Positions 12,401-24,370 of a stretch of DNA of 64,000 nt are shown in pieces; positions within the stretch are counted from its first letter, which is position 1; every line of letters begins with the position of its first letter. Both the position numbers and the translations under genes were made by a program. A model generated the notes under the pieces. It had not been told where the DNA came from, ran no database searches, and saw only the letters and a program-made list of their open reading frames with translations. Origin of the DNA: Paraphysomonas bandaiensis (taxonomy: Eukaryota > Chrysophyceae); contig CBFFRP010000217.1 in assembly GCA_965644295.1 (NCBI GenBank), positions 186,001-250,000 on the forward strand, in the 5' to 3' direction.

Positions 12401-15400
12401 ATTGAAATTCCCTGCATCAAAGGGTTCATACCTGTAGAGAATAGGGTAGATCTCGGAGAAGCATATCTTCTTTCTTAAGTATCAAGCCAGAGTCACTTGT
12501 CAGAAACTTCATCGATTTATCAACCTGAAGCAAATCTCTTACGGTCACATCATGACTATATATGTCGACTATACCCTTTTAATTAGCATGCGAGGCACTT
12601 TTCTTGATTTCAGTATAGTGTGAAACACTTCGGATGCATTGGTTACAGCTGTTCTTTCTTCGTCTTCGCTTGTCATAAGAGCAATAATTTCACCAATGAT
12701 CATGGCACTGACGGCGATTCCGAAAAACATTGCCAGAAACATATATGTTGTCTCGGATTGATTCATGGGATATGTGTCACCCACCGTATACAACACAGTA
12801 GTCGGAATCGCCCAGTTAATCGCCCGCATATATCGATTTAACTGTGTCCCTCCATTTTGAGGAAGACGACCTCTATATATTTGAAATTGGACCCACGTGT
12901 CCTTGTACTCACATGCGGTACCGTACATCGCATTTGGTTCAGCCTTGCAATTATCGTCTTGCGTCTTTACAAATCAGCAATTAGCATAACACAACGACGC
13001 CATCACAAAGGTACAATACCTCAGTGAAGAGTAAGAGGCCGCATGCCAACCAATGGCACACAAGAACAACTGCAACTATAACCTGGCCACACAAATTGGT
13101 AAGTTTGTCCACTGGAACATAAGTGTGTACCTGAAGAAGTCTCATCACAAGAAATGTCAGCTTCAAATCATCGAGTAAAGCTTCAAATGATCGAAACATC
13201 CAAATTCCTTTTAACAAAAGCAGTAACTTGGGAAGCCGTAAAATACTTAACGCAAAAAATAATTCTCCGTCGTCTAAATTGAAGCCTAGCAACAGCAGGG
13301 CGAATAAGTCATAAGGAAATCTTGCTGAAACATCCAATATGAAAGTGTTCTGCATATATACATGATTCAAATGACTTGGGCGCATCAACTGCCGCCCATT
13401 ATGCACTTTGGGGAAGAATGTCCAATTTAAGTAGCTATCTATTAATAGAATAACATCCAACGAGTAGTCAATTGAAAAATAAAGCACATGAATTCGCTCC
13501 GCTACTCGCAGAGGAATCATCCCCAGGTTGTAGAGTAGTATAAATAAGAGCAACGTATCCCAAGCGTGGCGTGGCAACGAGCCATCCTTAAAATACTTCT
13601 GATATTCCCTGAACTGAAGGCCTTGCAGGTTAGGAAGAGTATCTCTCGAGGATACCGAAGTCTTTTGCTCAAAACTAAATACCGATTTACTATCCGATGC
13701 GTAGCTATCTTTTTTTATTTCTTCGGCTAACGAAAGTTTCTCTATGTTTTTTGAATTCTTTTCTTCTAATATAATCGAAATTGCTTCGACAATGTCTTCA
13801 CCTTCAATTGGAAACGCTTCCAGAACCTACGTTACACGTCAGCAGTAAGTATAATACACTGTATAGCTTGACCATTTCAAAGTGATCCTTATGAAGGACA
13901 TATGTCTCTGTATAATCAACAGCATATGCGCTAGCGGTACGTTTCGCCACCTATATGTAAACAAGCATAGATAAAAATAGATTAGTTTCTATTTTTGGCA
14001 GTACTAACTTTAAGTAAGCAACTCTCTCCAATGTAATTTCCATTTTGTAGAGTAGCATAAACAACACTTCTATCGGCAGAACAAACTACAACATGACCAG
14101 ACTCAATGATAAACATCTCCTTTCCATATTCCCCATGCACTATAATATCATCTCCATCTAAAAATAGGCGATGTGACAAGTATTTCAATATTCTATGAGT
14201 CATTGGGGCTGTTATATTTGCAAAGAACGGGACTGCATTGATGAGTTTCCCAATCACACAGTTTCTGACCGCGTCACGAAGTGGCTGCGAGAGTCCATTC
14301 ATTAGCTCCGCCTCGTCAACACCTTTAGACCGCGCCCACGAGTAGTGAAAGAAGTATAAAATTCTTTCTTCCAGATCTGGGCTGAGACCACGATATCGTA
14401 TTAGCTCCTGTACATCAGAAAGCTTTGAGTGAAAGTTCTTCTTTTCGGTATTCATATTTCCCATCAGAGAAGCTATGCTTCCGATCAGTCCATTCATCGT
14501 TTGGCACCCAATAACGTGTATGACACAGCATACAGCCATTTCAACAATATTAGTGCTTATCATATCCCCTGCTCCTGCTGTTGTTAGGCTATTTATGGCC
14601 CTGGCGATAACGGTTACCAGTAACGTAGTCAAACAAAATAACGTACCAGTACATAGATCGTCGATAAGGAGCAACTCCGAATAGGCGCGGATATTCAACA
14701 CTTAGCACATCAGAGTGCTTATCTTGTAGTTTCCAGTTGCTCCTATACCCAAACAAGTTTGTACTAATATCCGCAGTCAATTGCCATATACATCCCATCC
14801 AATGACACAACTACAATCAAAACTTAGCCAGACATCGACACCGCCAGTATTAGAAATACCTGAAACAGAGCAAAGTACAGCTTTCCCATTCGCTTTACTT
14901 CAAATGAGAAATCAAAATACTTTGTACTGGCTAGTATTCTTTCGAATTTCTCAGTGTATTCTGACAACCGCAAAAGTAGAACAACCTTTGTCATTCTCAA
15001 AATAGAAATATATCGAGAATCTAAGTAGACAGCGAAGATATCGATGGGCAAGATTGGCAGCACCTGCCAATAAATATTTTTGCTTTCGCAAAAAAAATTG
15101 AAAATATCGACGGCTCGAGTGTAGGTGGATCTATCTCGAACATAGAAAAACATAAGACTCCGAAATACTAAGTCCACTGCAAAAATGAAATCCACAGCAA
15201 AGCATAGAGATAATACTTGCTTGTACCGTTCGAAAAATGGAGAATCGAACGTGTTTGCCAGCAAATAGGGAATTGTGATTGTGTGATATATGAGACACAT
15301 AAATACAACCATTTCCCACATGCGTCGAAAGTTTGACCCTGGTTTCATGGCAGTTGCCCACCTCGTCTTAACTTCTACATGCAAACCACGCTGGATTGTC

Positions 15401-17240
15401 GATGGGGTCGTTTCAGATGCACTATCATCTACAGGAGTTTCTTCGAAAATTATTCCCACCCTTCTCAAACGAGAAATTGCAGCAGAATTAACATCAGGTG
15501 GAGCAAACTGTCTATAATCCATATCTGTCATATACAACCTACATATCCGTTGAAACGAAGCTCGACTCAGAAACAGCATCTCTGTAACACAGTTCCCTAC
15601 GAGTAATGCAGATGAGTACTTAAACTTTTGCACCAGGGCATGGGCACTAAAGCTCTCCCCTCTACGCAAGGCTTTCACAATTTCCACTCCCTCATTACCC
15701 GAGACATCCGTGTGAACGTAAGCCTCTCCCCTAACGAGAGAAAGAGTTAAAATTCAAGTATATATAGACAGATATATAAAACCTAGACAAAATATGCATG
15801 CCTTTGGCAACACTTCCCGGACTGACTATGACATCATGCGAGGAATACAGTACATTTCGAGTTTCTGCTGCAAGAGCATTGAGAATCGCTAATCGTAAAT
15901 TTCGCATGAAATGCACATTCTTAAGGAAATCTCTTACTGTCGCCTGCCGTACTCGGGCCTGAATATTAGGAGGAAGCTCTGCCAAAACCTGGAGTGTGCG
16001 CTTAGAGGAGTAAAACATAATGATATCGCCATACTTGTTCTTCATCAAGGCCATTCAACACTTTGTACTGATGATCGTAGTACAACTTTATCCTATCCAC
16101 GAGGTCTCTAGGAAGTGATCTAAACTGACTATATTTTTCTAACCTCCTGAGTTGTTCTCGATATTTGATATGGGCGGAATCAAAAGCAGTCACAAGCAGT
16201 ATTATATTTCCAATAGCATATTGTGCCATGATGTGAGAAAAAAACATGAATAAAATGCTGAACGTGGTATCCTGGTTGGATACAGGGACCACATCTCCAT
16301 ACCCCACGGTTTGCTGATACAGTACCCCTTAGTTTACACTATAAAAGCATAAAAAACTTACCGCAGTACTAACTGCATAGTACAGAGAGCGTATATATCT
16401 ATACATCAGCGATCGAATAAATATGAAGTTTTGATCAGACTCGTTAAACTCAACCATGGGTACCCTGGAGGCATCTGACAACCAGGTATCGACTACAGGA
16501 TCTGCTCGACTCATTGATATTACAGCAACCTTGTACATAAGGCATGCGCCGACATGAGCGTATACAATCATCGACATGGTTACGTATAAAGCTCGTTTTG
16601 TAGATGGACCGGTGATTAAATGCTTCGTAGCAAGTAAATCTACGAATTCCTTTGTGTACGTCACCACAAAGCAGCTTCGAAGAAATTTTAGTATCCGTAA
16701 GAGATAATATTTTTCATAGCCAATCCAATAGGAGATGACATCATAAGGAATTACCATGATTGTCTCCAATACGATTAATAAACTAAACTTTCTTGGTATC
16801 ACATGACCCCGACTGTACCTATTTTTATTGTATTGACATTGATCATCTTTGAGTTTCACATTCCTATTGAATGCTTCAAGCATTTCGTTGTAAAGCGAGA
16901 AAGCGTCCTGGGAATTCGACATCTGAATATCACCAGAAGAATCAGCTGCGGTATATAACACACCAACATTTTTCTGTGGAGCAACTGCTACTTTGTTATA
17001 TGCCCATACGCTCTCAAGATATAGTGTAATATCGATGATGAAGAAGAGGTCAGCTGTATAGTCGAAACACAGTGCGAGCCAATTAGATGGAATGAATTTA
17101 ACGTGCCAGTTAAACGCCACTCTGAAAGATATGGAAAACAAATAATATAAAGCGGCGATTAGTCTGATGGTTATCCAGTAGGCTTGTCCTCTAACACCCC
17201 GCACACCCGCCCCATCTATACGCGTCATATATACACACAT
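9415..17240 (-). CDS. Four-repeat cyclic-nucleotide-gated (CNGK-like) channel with EF hands
   Basis: Sixteen exons join in frame (7152 nt, 2383 residues) from ATG 17240 to stop 9415. Exons on the forward scale: 17240-16362, 16313-16035, 16000-15783, 15730-14842, 14810-14647, 14600-14009, 13950-13873, 13826-13020, 12964-12599, 12575-12432, 12387-12114, 12083-11900, 11839-11311, 11256-10971, 10923-10514, 10467-9415. Four successive six-helix channel units appear, each followed by a C-linker and cyclic-nucleotide-binding domain. Filters read TVGYGD (16293-16310), TAGAGD (14564-14581), Y-TVGD-TYP (12767-12790) and SVGYGD (split by the intron at 10971/10923). Phosphate-cassette Glu and Arg are present in units 2 and 3 (GE...RTASA) and lost in units 1 and 4. 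The C-terminus has two EF-hand loops (DTNRSGSIDRKE and DKDGSGDVDIDE). This resembles pseudo-tetrameric CNGK channels. It is expected in the plasma or ciliary membrane, combining cyclic nucleotide and calcium input. A fused gene pair is unlikely because unit linkers lie within exons. Confidence 0.88.
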
Positions 17241-17987
17241 ATACTTATGATACAGGCGAGAATAGGCTCTACTTGGAAGCCACTTTCGAGTCGTTCATAT
17301 CAACTTCTATTCGTTCAGTGGAATGGGGTAGTATGGACAGCTCACATGCATCGTCCCTCATACTGCTGTGTGTCCTGCATGTATGAGTGTATCCCTGCAC
17401 AAGAACATATGTTGACAAGAACACCAGCCGTTCAATCATTTAGATTTAAGAGCATATGATTGGTCAAGCAGTAACTTACTGGAATCTCAACAACTGGAAT
17501 TGATATGACAGTAAAACCCCGATATTTTATATCACAAAAATCTAAAACCGGGATTTATAGAATTTAAACTGTTTTGAAATCAGAAAACATGGGTTTTGAT
17601 GTCTCCACTGGGTTGCTTCTCCTTTCCGCTGGAGCAGTCAGATCAAAAGGAAGATCTGGCCAGTTGATGCATATCAAGCTCTAAGATTCATCTTGCAAGA
17701 GAAACATTGCGGAACAATCGACAACGCACTCTGAAATAGCAGGGGCATATATTATTCTGCATATATCAGGATTTGCGGTGTCTCAGTGAACACCGTATCG
17801 TTCCGGTGGTAATTATAGTCAGAACACGGTAAGTATTACACAGTTATGCATATGCTTCGACTGAATATATGGAAATGGTTGCTTGAGCTGTATCGGTAAA
17901 TACTAAATTTTGATCAACGGTGACACCAGAAGTCAGTTTCAACGAATACCCGTTCCAGATTGATATATAATTAATAAATTAGCCTAT
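17241..17987. other. Intergenic region with a possible pogo-type TIR fragment
   Basis: No coding exon seen. At 17510-17565 the sequence CAGTAAAACCCCGATATTTT, followed by an AAAACCGGGATTT block, resembles terminal sequences of pogo/Tigger-like elements. A related CAGTAAAACCCG string occurs at 51958. No second end or target duplication was found, so this is only a possible remnant. Confidence 0.3.
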
Positions 17988-20281
17988 TCAAGCCTCTACA
18001 CTATCTGCATTTGCCAATTTAAGCAAATAGTTCGTAAGCAGTTTCACGCCGTAACCAGTAGGTTTATGTTCCCCATCATTCCACACAGGCCCCGCCATAT
18101 CAATGTGCGCCCACTTGTTAGTTGTTACGAATTCCTTCAAGAATAAAGCTGCGGTGATAGATCCTGCTCCGCCGGCACCTACATTCTTGATATCAGCAAT
18201 CTTAGACTTTATATTCTTTTTGTAACTGGCACGCAACGGAAGGGGCCAGAGGTTGTCTCCTGATACCTGTGCATAACGGTTACCATCACTATGCGTATCA
18301 AAGTGTCGTTACCTCCCCAGCATGTTCAAGGGCCTGTCTCATTTCAATATCGTTACAATAGAGAGCAGATACCTCTTGGCCCAGAGCCACTACACATGCC
18401 CCGGTCAATGTAGCCAAATCGACAATAGCATCCGGTTTAAGTGAATCTGCAAAAACAAGAGCGTCTGCAAGCGTCAAGCGTCCCTCTGCATCAGTATTAA
18501 TAATTTCAATCATTTTCCCATTTGAAGCACGGACAATGTCTCCCGGTCTCATCGCCTCCGCGGAAATCATGTTTTCGCAAACCGCAGATATGAAGTGCAC
18601 TTCAAGGTTCTGAGAGACAACAATTACATAAGAGAAAAGTGGATATCAAAGTACTTACCTCCGGTTCAAGCTCGGCAATTGCCCGAGCACAACCTATCAC
18701 AGCCCCAAGGCCACCCATATCGACTTTCATCATCTCTATTGTGGCTGCAGCTCCAACCTATCAGTATGGTTCGTGAACAATGTACACAAAAGACCTACTG
18801 TATAACGCATACAACACTATGGTACAATATTTCACCTTCAAATTGTATCCACCGCTGTCAAACGTGAGACCTTTACCAACCAGCGCCACTCTAGTAACTT
18901 TTGCGTCTTTCTTCTGGTTAGGACAGCGGTAGACCATGTGCACAAACTGAGGAGGGAACATCGATCCCTGCTGTACAGCAAGAAACCCTCCCATTCCTTT
19001 AGCTTCGCATTCCTCCTACCAACATATATTACAGCATACCTATATAAAATACGGTGCCGTGCGCACAACAATTCAAATTTCTATAAGTTATCCTATCCGT
19101 ACTTATTATATTACATGTACAGAATGCGATAGAAAAATGGGGACATGTGAGATACCTGTCCTAGTACTGTGCATGACAGAGAGGGGAACTCATCAGCCAG
19201 TTGTCGAGCTAGTTTTGATATTTCGAGAGGAGTCTTGCTATTAGCGGGAGCACCTACAGAAGAAAGAAAATTAATACAGCGAGATTACAATACCAGCCAT
19301 TCAAAATAACATTGCTAAAATATACGCAACAGCTATTATACCAACGAGATCTCTAGCAAAAGTGACTCCATTAGCTATCGACATTGCCGTCTTGGCTTTA
19401 GCCTGAAGCTCATCTTTCACAGAAGACTGTACTCCTACTACTGATATTGTTGCAAGTCCACTGTCATCATCAGTGTTGTCCGGAGTAGGTTTCTTGAATC
19501 TCTTATCGTTGTAGGCACCTTCAAGGGCATTGGAAAAAACCTGTGGTACACCTAAGCCACAATTGTTTCAACAAACACTTCTTACCCTGGTCGTACTTTC
19601 TGTTGTAACTGTGGGCGGCAATATGACACCGACGTGACGGGATTTTGTTTGTTTGGCCAGCTGAGGGATACATTTTCCAAACACGGACTCAATGTCAAGC
19701 TCTTGATCACAACATCCAACCAAAGCAACATGTTTGTATCCTGAGGGTGACGCAGCGGGAAGTCGTACAATATACTTCTCATCTTCCGAAGCAGTGAAAG
19801 TTTTCTGGTATTGTTGTTAATCAAAATAATAGCATCTGACTTCAATATCCGAACCTCATTCAGAATGTCTACAACCACTTGACGCAACTCGCTTTCCAAC
19901 GATGAAGGAATTGAGTCGATAAGAGATGATTTGGCACCCTCGACTTTGTCTCCAGGCTATACAGTGAAGAGTTAGAAGGGAACAGTGCTTCACGTACATA
20001 GCCACTGCACCTTTGAAAAAGGAATAATCAGCAAGTCGGCTCCCTTGGCATGCGTTTCATGCACATCTATGCTAATTACTCTCTGATATACTTTACTATT
20101 AAGTATAAAATAAAAATAACGTAACCACACACCTGTCCGGAGCTCTGATAGGGAGCAAGAGAGGAATACACACCTGCATGACACACAGATAAACGACTAT
20201 GAAGGCAATGGAAATATTATTACTTGAAAAGTGTCGTCGGAGAAGGCGAGATCTCTGCAGTGACAACCGCAAGGACAACAT
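17988..20281 (-). CDS. Leucyl aminopeptidase (M17 family)
   Basis: Multi-exon gene. The C-terminal catalytic domain is unmistakable: [12 protein letters not shown] (18870-18895 region) with the metal-binding Lys and Asp, M-K-V-D-M-G-G (Asp ligand) in the next exon, and N-T-D-A-E-G-R-L (about 18490-18515) with the Asp, Glu and Arg of the two-zinc site. It releases N-terminal residues from peptides; the family works as a hexamer. Later exons at 18298-18600 and 17988-18236 complete the fold. The N-terminal non-catalytic domain is spread over small exons near 19264-20000. The proposed start at 20281 begins with a basic, Leu/Ser/Arg-rich stretch of about 20 residues, which looks like a mitochondrial presequence. 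That first exon is less certain than the rest. Introns are 45-75 nt. Confidence 0.88.
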
Positions 20282-20389
20282 TATTCGGTTCGATATTAAA
20301 GCTTGAGTGCAATTCAGTTGCTAATATGCGTTCCTAGAATGATACATGAGCGACAAGACCACTCCACTGGAATACATGATGTACTGCTG

Positions 20390-20868
20390 TATGTATGTAT
20401 GTATGTATGTATGTATGTATGTATGTATGTATGTATGTATGTATGTATGTATGTATGTATGTATGTATGTATGTATGTATGTATGTATGTATGTATGTAT
20501 GTATGTATGTATGTATGTATGTATGTATGTATGTATGTATGTATGTATGTATGTATGTATGTATGTATGTATGTATGTATGTATGTATGTATGTATGTAT
20601 GTATGTATGTATGTATGTATGTATGTATGTATGTATGTATGTACTGTATGTATGTATGTATGTATGTATGTATGTATGTATGTATGTATGTATGTATGTA
20701 TGTATGTATGTATGTATGTATGTATGTATGTATGTATGTATGTATGTATGTATGTATGTATGTATGTATGTATGTATGTATGTATGTATGTATGTATGTA
20801 TGTATGTATGTATGTATGTATGTATGTATGTATGTATGTATGTATGTATGTATGTACTGTATGTATGT
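20390..20868. repeat. (ATGT)n microsatellite
   Basis: About 479 bp of tetranucleotide repeat (ATGT/GTAT phase), roughly 118 units, interrupted by TAC-TGTATG breaks at 20641-20646 and 20855-20860. It lies between divergent LAP and MFS transporter genes. Open frames across it, reading M-Y-V-C or I-H-T-Y repeats, are a trivial consequence of the repeat. Confidence 0.95.
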
Positions 20869-21153
20869 TTCGCAATATGTGTGCAAAAACTCCAGTTATC
20901 AGCATCAAAATCCGATTTGAGCTTCAAAACAGCAGTATACTGTGCTGTGTACAGCAGTACAATTGATCTATGAATTATTCGGAGGGAGTTTAGGTGGCAT
21001 ATATTTCGGTGCAATGCCCCTCTAAGCCATTGAACGCACCCTCAATGCAACATACACAAGTATACAATCTACATTCAACACCTTTAAATGACTACATGGT
21101 CCAATAGGGTACCTGTAGTTGTCTCGTGTACCTGCTGTGGCCTTTAGAGTGTC

Positions 21154-23695
21154 ATGGTTGACCCCTTTATAAAGAACGTATGCGCAGTTGCAGTCGGAAA
21201 CATATTAGAATGGTACGACTTTGCCATATTCGGAGCGCTAGCAGATATATTGGGCTACCGTTTCTTCCCGAAGCATTTCAGTAGCACCGCTTTAGTCGCA
21301 TCGTTGAGTTTATTCGGCTCAGCATTCTTCATGAGACCCATAGGGGGGCTATTGATGGGATATGTGGGAGATAATTATGGTAGAAAAAGGGCCTTAGAGT
21401 TCTCAGTTGCTATGATGGTTGTGCCTTCTTTTTTTATGGGCTGCTTACCGACATTTCAACAATGTGGATATTTTGCTACTGTGGTGTTGATTTTATTACG
21501 TCTTATGCAAGGTACGTATGCGTTGTACATATGTCTATTTCTAATTTATAAGTGGTATAGGACTTGCAGTAGGTGGGGAGATGGTGGGGGCATTCGTTTT
21601 TACTATAGAAGCGACAAAGGGAAGAAATAGAGGAGTATGGGGGGCAGTGGTTAAAGCTACTGGCCTATTAGGAACTGCAATAGGTAGTTTCATCGTGTCA
21701 GCCATGTATGATATGTAATTTGCCCATAGGAATGGGGTATGTAGCTTTTCTTAGATATATTCTTACTGAAAGGGAGCTATTGAGGTACGTGAAATCGCCG
21801 CCATGTACAGTTACTCTGAACCCTATAATCTTCATTTATTTAGCTGGGGTTGGCGAATCCCTTTCTTATCTTCATTGTTAATGGGTATAGTGGCATCTTT
21901 TCTTCGCTCCTCTATTCAGGAAACAGATGAGTACACAGCTGATAATGCAGCAATGAGCAAGCAAGAGTTGAAAGATCGTTCCAACACAATGGTGAATGTC
22001 TTCAGAGTCCATTGGGTTGAAATAATTCTGGTGGCTGCTGTAGTTGCTTACTGGTAAATAAAGTTTTTTTTCCGAGTTTCGTTAACTGGGTGGCTGTAGG
22101 TGTGTAGGGTATTATACATGCTTTATATGGATGGGGTACTACATGTCATCTTTGATGGGAGACACTTCTATTAAATACGCATGGGAACTGAATATTATCA
22201 TGACGTTGGTGTTGATTGGTCTAATGCCTCTGGGGGGGTTACTAGGAGATTTTGCATGTGATGTGTTCAGGTCTGTATAATGTATTCAATGCTCCATACC
22301 TATACATGGGGTGTTTGCTACCACTTTGTAGTATTCTATAATGTATACAATTTTGATGATGTGGTGTGTTTACATCGTTAATATTTTGTTTGTAGAGAAA
22401 AGGATAATGGTCACAGGAGGGTTATGCTTCTGGGAGTAGGCATATCAGCTGTGTTCGGTAATATTTTTTGTTTTGTTGCCGCTCTTTCTGATATGTTATG
22501 GCATTACTATAGGTGCTCCAGCGTTTGCACTAATTAACTATAATAAGCTCTGGACGGCTTGTCTTGGACAGGCTATCTTCGCAATCAGCCTCGCAATGTA
22601 TGGTAGTAACCTTCCCGCATTCGTAGTGCAACAGGTATACACACACTTGGAGTACTGTGTTTATTTACTCAGGTTTTGATTCTCTGAATATATCACGTTC
22701 GTAATAGAATGTATAAATATGAGATTATATTTAACGTACATATAGTTTTCTGTTAGATATAGATACTCTGGGGTAGGAGTAGCTTATAATCTCTCAAATG
22801 CGATATTTGCCGGTACTGCCCCACTTGTTCAGACTGCTCTAGTAATGTATGCCGCCAATAGCAAGTCTTCATTAATGGTACGTAAAACGATTTTTTCGGT
22901 CTGTGAGATACGAATAAACCTAATTTTGTCGTCGTCCTGTGTGTGTTCAGGTGTCATCAGTGGGGTCCATGCTACCAGCCACTTATCTTTGTACCATAGC
23001 GTTGGTTTCAACTGGAGTGCTTTTCTGGGCCCCTCCAATTATAAACCAACGGCGAATAGGTACAGTGTTGTATACATTTATATCTGTGATACGCATCTAT
23101 ATATATATACATCACTGATGCTGTTCTCTTCACAGTAACTTGTTAAATATTTGGTGTACTCAGTAATGTAGCTTATTATCTGCTTATATTTTACACCGTT
23201 TCAGAATTAGAGAAAACTATATACCACAATCGCGACTCTAGCTTCTCGCATAGATCGTCAGGTGGTAGCACACGCGGAGCCTCATTGACTCGATCTTCAC
23301 TTTCAATGGATTCTTCTTCGTCATCTGTTGTGTCTAGGGACAGCCTCGACACATCCTCGAGTCCTATGCTACGGACAACTCGAGACGGGGTAGAAATGAG
23401 ACCGACAGTGGATGGAGGAGTAAATATCCGTATCAACGTGCATGTTAGATCAGACAAGGAAGGGCCTGCTGTAACGAAGCGAAGCAAGAGTATATGGGAC
23501 TTTTTATTTCGGCCTCAGTCTACCACGTCAACTAGTAGTGATTCTTCTGCGGAGGGTCTAGGTAAAGGGGGAGGGATCTCAACAAGTAGTGTTGGTGGAA
23601 ACAGCAGCAGTGATAAACTCAAATTGCACTTGTTAAATAGTAGGCTACATGCCAATATGGATGTTGTGTACGGTAGTAGTCATACGTACGTATGA
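21154..23695 (+). CDS. MFS transporter, metabolite:H+ symporter type
   Basis: Exons 21154-21511, 21561-21683, 21730-21783, 21844-22052, 22100-22270, then about 22396-22457, 22513-22633, 22756-22878, 22951-23058 and 23206-23695. All join with GT-AG introns of 30-125 nt. The N-terminal half has the G-N-I-L-E-W-Y-D-F-A opening and the loop 2-3 motif G-D-x-x-G-R-K-R (near residue 80), followed by W-G-W-R-I-P-F after TM5/6. This combination is typical of the MHS (ProP/ShiA/KgtP-like) branch of the major facilitator family, proton-coupled importers of organic acids or osmolytes. About twelve membrane segments can be traced. The last exon adds a long Ser/Thr-rich cytosolic tail of about 150 residues, absent from bacterial relatives and possibly regulatory. 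The substrate cannot be predicted. Confidence 0.82.
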
Positions 23696-24370
23696 ATATT
23701 TTTAAATTGATACTTTATATCGATATAGATTTGGCTTATGTAGTTGACCGTAATGTTGTAAAGCAAATTTCTTGATAACAATTGTAGTATACCCTTTTAC
23801 AGCATACCCTTTTACTACGCACTACGCTGTATACTTGTCTCATTTTGTTCAATAGGAAATGAACTTGCTACTCATATACGTCAAATACCTTTCTTACAGG
23901 TTTGTGTAACAATTAATTTGTGAGAGTGCTGAGTTTTGCTGTTAGTAAAAGCATTTAAAACCTGTGTTTCTCATACTTTGACTGTAGATGATCGTGTCTA
24001 TCTAAGATAAGATAATATTGATTGGTAGCTCAGAGAATATAATTGTAGCGAATATCAATGAATGATGAGACATGTTGATTATAGTTTAATTGATTATAGG
24101 TGAGTTCAAATTCAGATACTTAAGTACTTAGTTATTTCCGCATCCAAAATACCAAATGTTGATATTAGTAACTGTTAATCACGATTTAACATAATACTAT
24201 TATACTAACACGCTACCGGCTTTCAGTCGTTTACACCAGGGTGGAAAAACATTTAATCTTAAAATAGAAATATTCTGTAGCAGAGCACGAACTGATAAAA
24301 CGAACTCATTTCTAAATAATCTAAATCACGGGCAGTGAAACTTACCAAAACATCATTTCATATTTACCAG
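23696..24370. other. Convergent intergenic region
   Basis: AT-rich spacer between the ends of the MFS and JmjC genes. It contains a short ATACCCTTTTAC duplication near 23790-23815. No gene is seen. Confidence 0.5.

Noticed and set aside
20303-21014. Several long ORFs of repeating M-Y-V-C or I-H-T-Y residues
   Set aside because: They are open only because a tetranucleotide repeat has no stop in any frame. No gene features.
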